DNA of 64,000 nucleotides from Prorocentrum cordatum (GCA_963575745.1 CAUYUJ010008569.1:300112-364111); one strand, 5' to 3'. Shown: positions 31,141 to 42,109, counted from the first letter of the stretch. Program-made: numbers and translations. Notes: generated by a model from the letters alone, not told the origin.

Positions 31141-32311
31141 ACCGCATAGACCACCCTTCGGGTGATAAGTAGGTGAGGGGGGGGGGGGGGGGGAGGGACC
31201 AACGTCGCACTCGATTGATCTCACTATCGAATTCACTACCGATCTCACAATCGATCTCAATCGATAGATCTCACAATCGATATGACTATCGATCTCACAA
31301 TCAATCTCACAATCGATCCCACAGTCGATCTCACATTCGGTCTGGCTATTGATCTCACAATCGATATCACAATCGATCTCGCCTTCGATCTGACTATCGA
31401 TCTCACTATCAAACTCACTATCGATCTCCTTATCGATCTCACATTCGGTCTCACTATCGATCTCACTATCGATATCACAATCGATCTCACAATCGGTCTC
31501 GTATTCGGCCTCACTATCGATCTCTCTATCGAACTCACTTTCGATCTCATTATCGATCTCATTATCGATCTCACTATCGAAATCACAACCGAACTCACAA
31601 TCGATCTCACATTCGGTCTCATCATCGATCTCATTACCGAAATCACTACTGATCTCATTACCGATAGTGATCTCACTATTAAGTCAATCGATCGATCTCA
31701 CAATCGATCTGACTACCGATCTCACAATAGAATCCACAATCGATCTCACATTCGGTCTCACTATCGATCTCACTATCGATGTCACAATCGATCTCACAAT
31801 CGATATCCCATTCGGTCTCACAATCGATCTCACTATCGATCTCATTATCGATCTCACATTCGGTATCACAATCGATCTCACAATCGATCTCACAAGCGAT
31901 TTGACATTCGATCTCACGTTGGATCTCACAATCGATATCACTACCGATCTCACTATCGATCATCAAAACAAAACATCAACATCGTCCAGCGGGACACCGG
32001 CGGGACACCGCGGGGCCCCGGCCGTCCGGAAGGGAGACATTTGGTCCGGCCGCGCCTCAGCCACACGGGACACCAGCGGGACACCGGCGGGACACCGCGG
32101 GGCCCCAGCAGCCCGGAAGGGAGACATTCGGTCCGGCCGCGCCTCAGCCACAGGAGACTTTCTCTCGCCCGCCCACGCAGCTTCGCTTCGCCCGCACGCA
32201 CGGCACGCACGAACACGAAACCGGAATCGATTTCCCGGTAGGGGGGCTCTCCGTTCCACTTCGATCTCACCCCCTCACCTCCGACATATACAGATACAGA
32301 CATGCATACAT
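31141..32311 (+). repeat. Tandem segmental duplication, unit 1
   Basis: Begins ACCGCATAGACCACCCTTCG. It has a G run, then ATCGATCTCACA-type 12-mers (31200-31975), then two copies of an approximately 84-bp CGGGACACCGGCGGGACACC block, then CACGAACACGAAACCGGAAT. Repeated with period about 1171 by the next unit. The 12-bp period leaves several frames open as IDLT or SIVR repeats, which are not genes. Confidence 0.85.
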
Positions 32312-33448
32312 ACCGCATAGACCACCCTTCGGGTGATAAGGAGGTGAGGGGGGGGGAGGGACCAACGTCGCACTCGACTGATCTCACTATCGAACTCACT
32401 ACCGATCTCACAATCGATCTCAATCGATAGATTTCACAATCGATCTGACGATCGATCTCACAATCAATCTCACAATCGATCCCACAGTCGATCTCACATT
32501 CGGTCTCGCTATTGATCTCACAATCGATATCACAATCGATTTCGCCTTCGATTTGACTATCGATCTCACTATCAAACTCACTATCGATCTCATTATCGAT
32601 CTCACATTCGGTCTCACGATCGATCTCACTATCGATATCACAATCGTTCTCAGTATCGATCTCGCATTCGGCCTCAGTATCGATCTCTCTATCGAACTCA
32701 CTTTCGATCTCATTATCGATCTCACTATCGATCTCACTATCAATATCACAACCGAACTCACAATCGATCTCACATTCGGTCTCATCATCGATCTCACTAT
32801 CGAAATCACCACCGATCTCATTACAGATAGTGATATCACTACTAACTCAATCGATCGATCTCACAATCGATCTGACTATCGATCTCACAATAGAATCCAC
32901 AATCGATCTCACATTCGGTCTCACTATCGATCTCACTATCGATATCACAATCGATCTCACAATCGATATCCCATTCGGTCTCACAATCGATCTCACTATC
33001 GATCTCATTATCGATCTCACATTCGGTATCACAATCGATCTCACAATCGATCTCACAAGCGATCTGACATTCGATCTCACGTTCGATCTCACAATCGATA
33101 TCACTACCGATCTCACTATCGATCATCAAAACAAAACATCAACATCGTCCAGCGGGACACCGGCGGGACACCGCGGGGCCCCGGCCGCCCGGAAGGGAGA
33201 CATTTGGTCCGGCCGCGCCTCAGCCACACGGGACACCAGCGGGACACCGGCGGGACACCGCGGGCCCCCGGCCGCCCGGAAGGGAGACATTTGGTCCGGC
33301 CGCGCCTCAGCCACAGGAGACTTTCTCTCGCCCGCCCACGCAGCTTCGCCTCGCCCGCACGGCACGCACGAACACGAAACCGAAATCGATTTCCCGGTAG
33401 GGGGGCTCTCCGTTCCACTTCGATCTCACCCCCTCACCTCCGACATAC
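32312..33448 (+). repeat. Tandem segmental duplication, unit 2
   Basis: Same order as unit 1 from ACCGCATAGACC to CTCACCTCCGACATAC, with scattered substitutions and a shorter G run. The CATCAAAACAAAACATCAAC marker is at 31961 in unit 1 and 33124 in unit 2. Confidence 0.85.
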
Positions 33449-33449
33449 A

Positions 33450-33645
33450 CATACGCACACACCTATACATGTGCGTATGCATATATGTATACATACACAT
33501 ACATATATACATAGGTGTGTATATATGTATATACATATATATACATATATATATAAATATATATACACATGCATGCATATACACATACACACATACATGT
33601 ACACATGCATATACAAATATGTATACATGTACATCCACGCATACA
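33450..33645 (+). repeat. TACA/TATA microsatellite
   Basis: Interrupted ACATACACATATATAC-type repeats immediately before a GC-rich family H start. Confidence 0.9.
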
Positions 33646-33825
33646 CAGAGCCTCGTCCACGATGCCCGGGGGCCCCGGGGCCAAGCCTCGACAGCGCGAG
33701 GCGGGCACGGGGGGCCCAAAGGGTGCCCCAGAGGCGACTCGGGGCTCTCGGGGCGCATCTGGGGCGCTGGAAGATCACGCCCAGACGCCAGTGGTTGCTT
33801 CCAGGTGGCCCATCACGCTCCCGAG
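33646..33825 (+). repeat. Family H repeat, degenerate copy 1
   Basis: CACGATGCCCGGGGGCCCCG, then GGCGCATCTGGGGCGCTGG. It shares the start and the GGGGCGC part with H2 and H3 and the same microsatellite neighbour. Confidence 0.4.
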
Positions 33826-33950
33826 GCGAGGGAGGAGGGCTTCTTAGAAGCACCCCTGCTTCTCGAAAGGCGCAGGCCTGAACTGTGGATGCAAGGCCCG
33901 CGCCCTCTACGAAGCAGCCTCCTTGTGAGAAGCCCTCCTCCCTCCCTCCA
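33826..33950. mobile_element. Family D inverted-repeat element, copy 2
   Basis: Left GGAGGGCTTCTTAGAAGCAC is opposed by GTGAGAAGCCCTCCTCC at the right. The middle carries GGCGCAGGCC and GGCCCGCGCC. It matches 42987-43146 and 49866-49987. Confidence 0.5.
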
Positions 33951-34084
33951 CCCGTCCTGGCCCTCCTCCATCTCCTCCTGGAGAAAACTATCATCATCTC
34001 TGAAAAATTAGCAGAATACAAATAGTTTCTTGGTGTCAGCTCTGGTGGCAGACCGACCTCAGGCATCTAGATACTTGAGACCTC

Positions 34085-34760
34085 CACGAAGGCTCCTAAA
34101 CGGCTCAAAATGCCCCACAGACTCTTCAAGAGGATTCCCAGACAGCCCCCCACAGGGCCCCAAGAGGCAAATCATCGGTTTCTCGCTGGTTTAAGATATT
34201 TTTAGTGGTTTCCGCCTTTTCTGCTTACCGACGCTCCATCCCAGCCCCAGACCAAAGCCGCCCCAAGACACTTTCGGAACAGCCAAACAAGGCACCGAGT
34301 CGCGCCCGAGTCGCTGGAAAGTCATTCCCAGACGCCGCGGTCGCCTCCTGACGGCCCACCACGCTCCAAAGGCGCTCCGCGAAGGCTCCTAGACAGCTCA
34401 GAAAGCCCCAGACGCTCCAAGAGGGTTCCCAGACGGCGCCCCACAAGCCCCAGGACGCAAAATTCATATGTTCCTTATGCTTTTGACGTTTTGGGTGAGT
34501 TCCGCCTTTTTCTGCTTTCCAACGCTCAACCGAGCACCAGAAGCATCTTTCGCCCGCTTCAAGATGGTTTCAGGGGCTCCCCCCAAGACACGTCCAGAAC
34601 AGCCCAACACGGCGCCGAGTCGCCCCCGAGTCGTCGAGACCGCCCCCCAGACGCGCCAAGACGGTCGCCAGACGGCTCCCAAAAGACAGACAAAATTCAT
34701 GGGTTCCCATCGGTTTCAACGAGTTGTTGGAGCTCCCATCTTTTCAACTCAGAAGGTAGA
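34085..34760 (+). repeat. About 290-bp tandem repeats (three degenerate copies)
   Basis: TTTCCGCCTTTTCTGCTTAC at 34209 recurs as GTTCCGCCTTTTTCTGCTTT at 34500. GAAGGCTCCTAAACGGCTCA recurs as GAAGGCTCCTAGACAGCTCA. The third copy is partial and ends near 34760. Confidence 0.6.
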
Positions 34761-34799
34761 CAACAACCCACGAAGAATCAACAAAAATTCAAATCCGGT

Positions 34800-35330
34800 C
34801 CGAGCCTCCAGACCGTAAAAGAAGGCCCACGTCGTCGTCATCGTCGTCGTCGTCGTGGGCCGCGGAGGGTTCGCAACTCTCGCCAGGAGGGAAAGGGGTC
34901 TTGCGGGAAAGAGGTCTTCGGGTGTTTGGCGTTTCCGGTTGTCCGGCCTCCTGGAGGCATCCCGAAGAGTCAAATCCGAAAGTAGTCGAACTTCGACGTT
35001 GACGTTCGAACCTTCGTCCCCCCCTCGAGGCGTGCGACGGCTTCTGATCGAGGGTGTGGGAGGAGGAGGAGGAGGAGGAGGAGGAGGAGGAGGAGCAGGG
35101 GAGGAGGAGATGGGGGGGGAGGAGAAGGAGGAACAGGAGCAGGCGGATGACGGGCAAGATAAGGAGACGGAGGGGTAAGGAGAAGGAAGAGAGAGGAGGA
35201 GAGCGGCGGAGGAAGAGAGAAGGGGAGTAGGAGTAGGAGGAGAGGAGGAGGAGGAGGAGGAGGAGGAGGAGGAGGAGGAGGAGGCGAGAGGAGGAGGAGG
35301 AGCAGAGAGTAGGAGGGAGGAGAACTGAGG
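34800..35330 (+). repeat. GTC tract, unique spacer and GGA tracts
   Basis: (GTC)n at 34830-34858, then a unique segment to 35055, then (GGA)n at 35056-35130 and 35190-35325. Confidence 0.8.
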
Positions 35331-35840
35331 AGGCTTCACGAGGGCTCAAGTAGGCCCCCCTAGGCACCACAGAAGGCTTTCACGACTCCTCCAAGAGGCC
35401 GTCGAAAGACCCCCACGAGACATGCAAGATGCCAGATCAGGGACACAGGGGGAGCAGGGGAGGAGGAGGCGAGTGATGAGAAGGACGGCGGAAGCAAGGG
35501 AGGAGGGGGACACAGACAGAACAGGGGAGGGGGAGGAGGAGGAGGAGGAGGAGGAGAAGGAGGAGAAGGAGGAGGAGGAGGAGGAGGACCACAGGAGCAA
35601 CGAGGGGGCAGGGACAGGGGGAAGGGAGAACCACGGAGGGAGCAGAGGAAGAAGGGGAGAAGGAGGAGGGCGACCACGGCAGCGGCGAGTACCGGGAGGG
35701 ACGAGGGCAGGAGAGGGCCGAGGGGAGCGGAGGTTTGCAAGACCAGATGCGGGGAGATTCGCAGCGTCGCCCATAACACGAGCGAAAGCGAGAGCCATGG
35801 CCGAGCTGCGACTGGAACCTAGGCACGCGCGCAGCGCGCG
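35331..35840 (+). repeat. Purine-rich low-complexity DNA
   Basis: GGA/GAG-rich throughout, purest at 35529-35590. Long frames on both strands are E/G/R- or S/P/L-rich and not credible genes. Confidence 0.75.
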
Positions 35841-36009
35841 CGAGATGCTGATATGCAGATGTTCACCGTGCCATCGATAGACGGATATTGTGATGGGCCA
35901 TCAGCGATGGGTAGATAGGGAGCGCGATAGCTAGAGAGATATACGAAAAAATAGCTAGGTATACTCACATAGATATATAGACAGAGAGCGATATCTACAG
36001 TTGCACAGA
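35841..36009. other. GATAGATA-rich spacer
   Basis: Resembles 30540-30900 in its GGGTAGATAGG and GATATCTAC composition. It leads into a TACA microsatellite. Confidence 0.4.
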
Positions 36010-36128
36010 ATTTGGGAGCGAATACGCATATATGCATACATACATGCATGCATGCGTGCATACATACATGTATGCGTGTGTATATATATATATATATATA
36101 TATGTATCTATATATGTGTGTGTGTGTG
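36010..36128 (+). repeat. CATA/TATA/TG microsatellite
   Basis: ATACATACATGCATG, then (TA)n, then (TG)n, ending 12 bases before the family H copy 2. Confidence 0.9.
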
Positions 36129-36139
36129 AATTGAATCCG

Positions 36140-36640
36140 CCACGATGGCCAGGAGGAGGGGCCGGACCGCGGCCCCGGGTTGGGGGGCCCCCGGCGGCCC
36201 GTCGGGGCCCAGAGAGCTCCCGGACAGCTGCATACGCCCCCATCCACCGGCCCAGGACAGTCCAGCACTGCGTCTGGGGCGCTCTGGTGCCATGCGAGAC
36301 GCCCCCAGACGGTCTGAAGACGCGCCAAGAACCCCCCAAGAGGCCTCCAGGACCCGAGGCAACCACCACCCCATCTCCGTCAAATGAGTTTCTACGTTTT
36401 CAGCAGATTCGTTGTTACAGTCTTGACAGCCTCTACGGTGGTCCAGGAGGCGCCCAAGGAGGCTCCAAGACCGCTTGCGAGGCCTCAAACACGGCCCAAG
36501 AGGGCCCCAAGACGGTCCAAGTGAGCTCCAAGAGGGCCTCAAGAGACTGCCAAAACGGGTCGTGTGGTTATCTTGGAAAACGCCCAATATGCCCCCAACA
36601 CCTGCTGGGAAGCCTCAAGGACGCTGGTCATTCGAAGACC
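36140..36640 (+). repeat. Family H repeat, copy 2
   Basis: Colinear with 38700-39222: CCGCGGCCCCGGGT, GAGAGCTCCCGGACAGCTGC, GTGCGTCTGGGGCGCTC-like, CAGCAGATTCGTTGTT, GCCTCTACGGTGGTCCAGGA, GACCGCTTGCGAGGCCTCAA, ACACCTGCTGGGAAGCCTC. The second half is a reverse-complement GGGGCCTC-type array. Confidence 0.75.
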
Positions 36641-38100
36641 ACAGCTTGTGCTGGCCAGCTTGCTTTCCTAGCGCTGCGTTTAAGTCGTTGGAAGACAGAC
36701 AGCTATGCACCTAATTTGCGGGCTTGGAGGGCCAGCATTTTTGTTAGTCGGATTATCCGCCCCATCCCTGGCGTCGCCAGCCTTCTCCGCTCTCCCCAGT
36801 CCTCGCTCCGTCCTCTTTCATCCTCGCCCCTACCGCCACCAGTTGTCTCTGGTCCCCCCTTCCGTGATTGATTCATGTTGTCAGAGTGGCTTGATGTTGC
36901 CAGAACAGACGTTTGGCGAACATTGGAAGGCAAATTTGTCGGTAGATAATATGATGATCACTTTCACACTGACGCTGATTAGAGTCGTGGATGGTAGCAT
37001 GCCTAGCAGCAGACATTACAGCAGAGAGGACCCTCCGGGAAAACCAGGCGTCCAGCTTAGTTGCGACTGACGTTCAGATTATTTCACTCGCGTTTCCTCC
37101 GTCGTCCCTCTTGTCGCTCGTCCCTCCTTCCCTCTCTCCCTCGGCCTCGCCTCTCGTCCTCGCTTGTCGTGCGTCCCTCCCTCCCTTCGCGCATCCTTTC
37201 CCCTCCCTGGCTGCACCGCGCAGAGAGTCTGCCGCCGCACAACTTTCACACCAGGGCGGGCGCCACGGCGCCCGCGTGCAGCGCCCCCGCCGGCGTGCAC
37301 TTCGCAGGTCCGAGCACCCCCTTCCGTTGTACGGGCCCCCCTTTTCGGTACGCACTAGGACTTGTTAGTGCCATGCAGGCCGAAGACATGCGCCGCGCAG
37401 CTATTGCAAGGCGCCATAGCGGTTCACACATTTCGACCACTCGTGGAGATTGGTTTCTTCATCCATTGTGTCATCTGCATCCTTGCCGTCCCATCCCCAG
37501 TGCTGCTACCCATGCCTGCGTGGCGAAGGCAATTCTGCAGAGCTGGCACGAGCTGAAACATGATAGAATTCTCGGCCACCGCCGCAGGCGGCTCTTCCTG
37601 TCCAGGTCCGCGCGTCTGCCGTGCGCTCACGCCACGACTTGGTTGGTGCCCTTCTCTCAGGAGGGAGAAAAACACACAGACACGATTAATCGTCGACCCC
37701 CAGAAAATATGGGAAAACATAGGAAGTGGTGGGGAAGACAAAATCCGAGAAAACATTGAAAATATGGGAAATTCTGTTACTTGTGTTTTTATTTGTGTGT
37801 CCCAGGGCCCCTTCATTCTCAGCCTCGTCGTGCTCGTCCTCCCTCGGGGTTGGTGCTGCAGGGGCCGCAGCGCGCCCTGGCCACGGCCCGGGCCCCCTCT
37901 CTCGGGCCGACCCCTCGGGGTCAGGTGCTGCGCGGCAGCGGGGCATGCTCGCGGGCTGGCGCGGCCACGGCACAGCCCGCTCTCCGCGGTCGCTTTGGGC
38001 CTCGCTCAGGGCGCCTGCCAGCAGCAGCAGGTGGTGCCTGGGCGCGCCCCCGCTCTCAAGCACGGCTTCCACGTACACAGAGAGAGTTGTTTACACACGC
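36641..38100. other. No gene recognised; mixed unique DNA
   Basis: Includes an AT-richer segment (36870-37060), a pyrimidine-rich segment (37080-37215) and a low-GC segment with GAAAATATGGGAAA repeats (37700-37770). Frames over it show no domain. Confidence 0.4.
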
Positions 38101-38113
38101 ATGTGTATACATT

Positions 38114-38282
38114 CGGGGGTGGACAGAGCCCCCAACAGTGACGCGTCGATAAGTGAATTGTCCGTTTTCGGTTCTCGAGATGGCGCCGTGGCCGTTCTTT
38201 TCCAGGCTTGCGCCCGCCAGGTTTGGGCCTCAGGTCGTTTTCACTGAACCACGTTTACGACAGGGAGGTCTGTCCATCCCCG
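38114..38282. mobile_element. Family E inverted-repeat element, copy 1
   Basis: The left end CGGGGGTGGACAGAGCCCCC is roughly inverted at the right (GGGAGGTCTGTCCATCCCCG). The body is colinear with 42806-42970 (GACGCGTCGAT..., GTGGCCGTTCTTTTCCAGGC, ACGTTTACGACAGGGAGG). TACA-type repeat lies on both sides, so it probably inserted in or next to a microsatellite. Confidence 0.5.
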
Positions 38283-38360
38283 ATACATACATACATACAT
38301 ACATACATACATACATACATACATACATACATACATACATGTATTCATACAGACACACTT

Positions 38361-38395
<35 letters not shown>

Positions 38396-38697
38396 TACAT
38401 ACATACATACATACATACATACATACATACATACATACACCCATACAAACATACATGCATGCATGCATGCATGCATGCATGCCTACCTACCTACCTACCT
38501 ACCTACCTACCTACCTACCTACCTACATACATACATACATACATACATACATACATACTTACATGCATACATACATACATACACACATACACACATACAC
38601 ACATACACACATACACACATACACACATACACTGAGTACGTGCGACACATACACACATACACACGTACACACATACACACATACATGCCTACATATC
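38283..38697 (+). repeat. Compound tetranucleotide microsatellite
   Basis: (ATAC)n, (AC)n, (ATAC)n, (CATG)n, (CTAC)n, (ATAC)n and (ACACAT)n follow one another over about 415 bases with sharp borders. Confidence 0.97.
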
Positions 38698-38699
38698 CG

Positions 38700-39330
38700 C
38701 GCTGGCCTGGAGGGGGGGGCAGACCGCGGCCCCGGGTCGGCACGGGGGGGGGCCCGGCGGCCCGGCCCGCCGGGGCCCCGAGAGCTCCCGGACAGCTGCG
38801 GGCGCCCCCCCAAGAGCTGGGCCAGGACCGCCCGGCAGTGCGTCTGGGGCGCTCCGACGCGTCTCGAGGCGCCCCCAGACGGCCTGACGACGCGCCAAGG
38901 ACCCCCCGAGAAGCCTCCAAGGCCTCCCTCCCCCCAAGGGCCCCGGGAGGCAGCCATCGCCCCACTTCCGTCTGAAAGCATCTGTTCAGCAGATTCGTTG
39001 TTCCAGTCTTGGCAGCCTCTACGGTGGTCCAGGAGGCGCCCAAGGAGGCTCCAAGACCGCTTGCGAGGCCTCAAACACGGCCCAAGAGGGCCCCAAGACG
39101 GTCCAAGTGAGCCCCAAAAGGGCCTCGAGAGGGTACCGGTGGGTGGGGCACTATCTTGGGAAGCGCAGCTCCCAACATGCCCCCAACACCTGCTGGGAAG
39201 CCTCCAGGATGCTTCCAAGAGGCGCCCATAGGCTCGCGAGAGACCCCGAAAACGCTCCCAGATCCCCTGAGAGACTCCCGAGAGGCTCCCAAAATGCTTC
39301 CAAGAGTCTCCCAGGAGGCCGCCTAACCCC
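38700..39330 (+). repeat. Family H repeat, copy 3
   Basis: Begins CGCTGGCCTGGAGG right after the microsatellite and follows the order listed for H2, extending with CCGAGAGGCTCCCAAAATGC-type units to 39330. Confidence 0.75.
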
Positions 39331-39429
39331 AAGCAGCACATGAGACGTCTCGCGCGCGTACATTTTGCACGGCATTCCTAAAGAGACTTCAAGAGGCTCC
39401 CAACTCACGATCCATCTCAGGGCTTCAGA

Positions 39430-39628
39430 TGCCCTTGAGAAACACTCCGCCAGGCCCCGAGAGGCACCCAAAACGCCGATTGGGCTGCCTTGAGGGACTC
39501 TTTGGCCGTCTTGGAACCCTCTTGTGCCGTCCTGGGGCTCTCTTGGGGACATCTTGGACGGTCTTGGAGCGATCTTGGAGGCATTTTCGGCCGTCTTGGA
39601 GCGTCGACAAGCCGAAAAGGCGAGAAGC
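39430..39628 (+). repeat. GGGCCGTC array with a family J right end
   Basis: TTGGCCGTCTTGGAACCCTC-type units end at 39597-39628 in TTGGAGCGTCGACAAGCCGA and AAAGGCGAGAA. Confidence 0.6.
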
Positions 39629-39724
39629 CCAAATTACCCTGCGACGTACCCAACCCATCGGCATCAAGGGGAAACAGAAGGTGTCCCGACAATAGTGCGA
39701 CAGCAACACTGAGAGCCGAGAGGG

Positions 39725-39738
39725 ATGATGACGACGAC

Positions 39739-39793
<55 letters not shown>
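39725..39793 (+). repeat. GAC trinucleotide tract
   Basis: (GAC)n of about 65 bases with one CAAC slip. Confidence 0.95.
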
Positions 39794-39799
39794 TCCGCA

Positions 39800-40125
39800 G
39801 CGACAGCGTCGCCACTTTCGGGCTGCAAATCCGTGGTACGCGGCCCGAAAGTGGCGCCAGTGTCGCTCTTCGCAGCCCCCCAGGTATGTCGAGGTCTTCT
39901 TTGGGTCTGCGTGGGACCCCACTGTGTTGACTTCCCCAGCAGCCCTCGACAATGGCGATAGTTTCACACTTTGGGGTCTGCGTGGGACCCGACTGTGCTG
40001 CCGCCACCCCAGCAGCCTTCGAAAGTGGCAGTTTCGCATTTCGCAGCCCCCAGGGATCCCGCACGGTGCTGCCCCCCAGCAGCCCTCAAAAGTGGCGGCG
40101 ACCGTGTCGCCCGACGGTAGCGCAG
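39800..40125 (+). repeat. About 70-bp imperfect tandem repeats with a perfect 13-bp hairpin
   Basis: GCCACTTTCGGGC (39811-39823) pairs with GCCCGAAAGTGGC (39843-39855). AGCAGCC marks repeat starts near 39939, 40011 and 40079. GGTCTGCGTGGGACCC occurs twice. Confidence 0.55.
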
Positions 40126-40199
40126 GGAGTTTACAAACAGGCAAGAGTAAGCAGGCGACAGACCAGAGGAGGAGGGAGAAGGGAGGCGGGAGGAGGGAG

Positions 40200-40320
40200 A
40201 GCAGGAGGAGGAGGAGGAGGAGGAGGAGGAGGAGGAGGAGGAGGAGGAGGAGGAGGAGGAGGAGGAGGAGGAGGAGGAAGGGGAGGAGGAGGAGGAGGAG
40301 GAGGAGGAGGAGGAGGAGAA
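40200..40320 (+). repeat. GGA trinucleotide tract
   Basis: (GGA)n of about 118 bases with one GAAGGG interruption. Confidence 0.95.
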
Positions 40321-40370
40321 GAAGGTGGAGACACCAGTATCGGGTTGGGAAAACTTCGGGACACAGGTAT

Positions 40371-40930
40371 CTTGGCGAAGGACCCAACCAGATGCAATTG
40401 TGGGTACCGCAATTGTGAATGTCTTCTTCGGTGAATCTCCCCTATGGGGCCCCGAAGCGCTGCATTGGGTGGGGGGAACGTATGCGGGCGGTAGCGCTGG
40501 GGCCGTCGGTGGAGCTCCCTACGGGGCCCGGAAACGCTGTATTGGGTGTGGGGGGGGCGCATGCGGGCGGCCCCACTGGGGCCGTCAGGGCGCATGCGGG
40601 CGCCCCCTTATGGGACCACAAAACGCTGTATTGGGTGGGTGAAAAAGCCAAATTGAGCGTGTGGGACGCATGCGGGCGATCCCACTGGGGGCTTCGGTGG
40701 AGCGCCCTATGGGGCCACGAAACGCTGTAATGGGCGGGTGAAAATGCCATATTGGGTGTGTGGGACGCGTGCGGGCGGTCCCACTGAGGGCTTCGATGGA
40801 GCTCCCTGTGGAGCCACGAAACGTTGTACTGGGTGGGTGAAACGCAGGGAGGAGGGGGAGGATGGAAGGAGGGAGGAACGCGGGGACCGTCTCTTCAAAA
40901 CGAGGACCCAGCACCACAGAATGATTAGGG
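40371..40930 (+). mobile_element. Family A composite element, copy 4 (diverged)
   Basis: Left end CTTGGCGAAGGACCCAACCA. A few diverged units follow (GGGGCCGTCGGTGGAGCTCC, CGCTGTATTGGGTG), then a GGA tract, then the right end ACCGTCTCTTCAAAACGAGG with AGCACCACAGAATG. There is no GAT tract. Confidence 0.7.
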
Positions 40931-40939
40931 AACAATGGC

Positions 40940-41276
40940 AATCAATGGTCGTGGCCTCTTGGGGCTCTCTCGGGAGGTTTCTTGGCGGCCTCTTGGGGCG
41001 TCTTGGAACGATCATTGAGCGTCTCGGGGCCCTCTTGAACCGTCTTGGCGGCCTCTTGGAGCTCTCTTGGCCCGTTTTGGAGCCAGCTGGGGCCCGAACA
41101 AGTCACGCGCCACCACGCTGCCCCACGGGAACCGCGGCAAGCCCCGCCAAAGTTGGCAAATTTGGCTCCTGGCCCCGCGTTGATTCCGCAGGACTGAGGA
41201 CTGAAGCTCTCAGGCTCAGGGGATTGAAGGACCTGAGGACACCCCCACTCCATGCCCAGAGGCACGGTGGCGGAGC
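40940..41276 (+). repeat. GGGGCCTC-type fragment and GGCACGGTGGCGGA block
   Basis: TTGGGGCGTCTTGG units at 40955-41095. 41195-41276 then matches 27835-27912 and ends in GGCACGGTGGCGGA. The order A4 - array - block repeats the order A1 - array - block at 27.5-27.9 kb. Confidence 0.5.
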
Positions 41277-41577
41277 ACCAAACATAGAATTGATCATTAT
41301 TTGTTCGGTGGTGCCCTCCCGGCGATATCGCTAGCACATGAAATAAATTCCAACACAAGATGCATTATAATGTCCCAGGAGTCTCAACGGAATTTCAAAG
41401 GACACCCCGAGGAATCTACGACATTTGGAGGACGCGGCCTCGCGTGAACATGGGCGATCCCTGTTGCTATATAGGGTTACCCTTTTTGTTCGCGGTCGGG
41501 GCCGCCTCTTCCGGGGCGGCTGGAAAGTTGATACCCCTTGTTGCCACCGCAGTGGCACAGGCTTCCCAAACGCAGCA
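41277..41577. other. No gene recognised
   Basis: Unique-looking sequence. CCGCAGTGGCACAGGC at 41548-41563 recurs as ACGCAGTGGGACAGGC at 41724-41739, on the far side of element L. Confidence 0.4.
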
Positions 41578-41717
41578 GGGCTCGAGCTAAACGGTGTTTT
41601 GGCAATTTCGTGGACCGTTTTCGTTTTGACTTCGTTTTGCAGCAAATGTGGGACGAAGACATAACCAGGGATGACGGAAACAAAACGAAAACGGAAAACA
41701 CGGTTTAACTCGAGCCC
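41578..41717. mobile_element. Element L: 140-bp inverted-repeat element
   Basis: The first 23 bases start GGGCTCGAGCTAAACGGTGT. The last 23 are the reverse complement with two mismatches and end AACTCGAGCCC. The interior is GTTTTCGTTTTG-like on both sides of a short centre. No coding capacity. MITE-like by form only. Confidence 0.5.
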
Positions 41718-41950
41718 TGGAACGCAGTGGGACAGGCGCCCACGACCGCGGAAAGATCTGCACGTCGTCCGCCGCTCTTCGCCCGCTGGCCGGCACGCCG
41801 AGGGCGGTGGAGGGCGGGCGTCTGCGAGACACCACGCGGAATTGGGCCTGTGGCTGTGGCCCCGCCTGCCTCGTCCGTCGCGCGCGCCCGGGACCGGGAC
41901 AGCTCGCTGCAGGGCGCTCCCGAACGCTCCCAGCGCGGTCGGGAGCACTC
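41718..41950. other. No gene recognised
   Basis: GC-rich sequence between elements L and C1. Confidence 0.4.
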
Positions 41951-42108
41951 TCAGGTCGGGCCTGTCCCTCTACAGGGGGGACATCCCAAAAGAGTCAAAA
42001 AGCAGTGTGGGGACGATGTTTGAGTATCGTTTGAATCATGTTTGCATATGTTTTGATTTTTTTATGTTTCTTCGAAAATCCCCCTGTATGGGGACAGGCC
42101 CGACCTAA
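41951..42108. mobile_element. Family C inverted-repeat element, copy 1
   Basis: AGGTCGGGCCTGTCCC (41953-41968) is perfectly inverted at 42091-42106. The body has GGGGACGATGTTTGAG and CGAAAATCCCCCTGTA. 158 bp, AT-richer than its surroundings, no gene. Confidence 0.75.
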
Positions 42109-42109
42109 G

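Noticed and set aside
31282-34011. IDLT/SIVR repeat proteins of up to 442 codons
   Set aside because: The 12-bp ATCGATCTCACA period opens several frames at once. No non-repetitive domain is attached that reads as protein.
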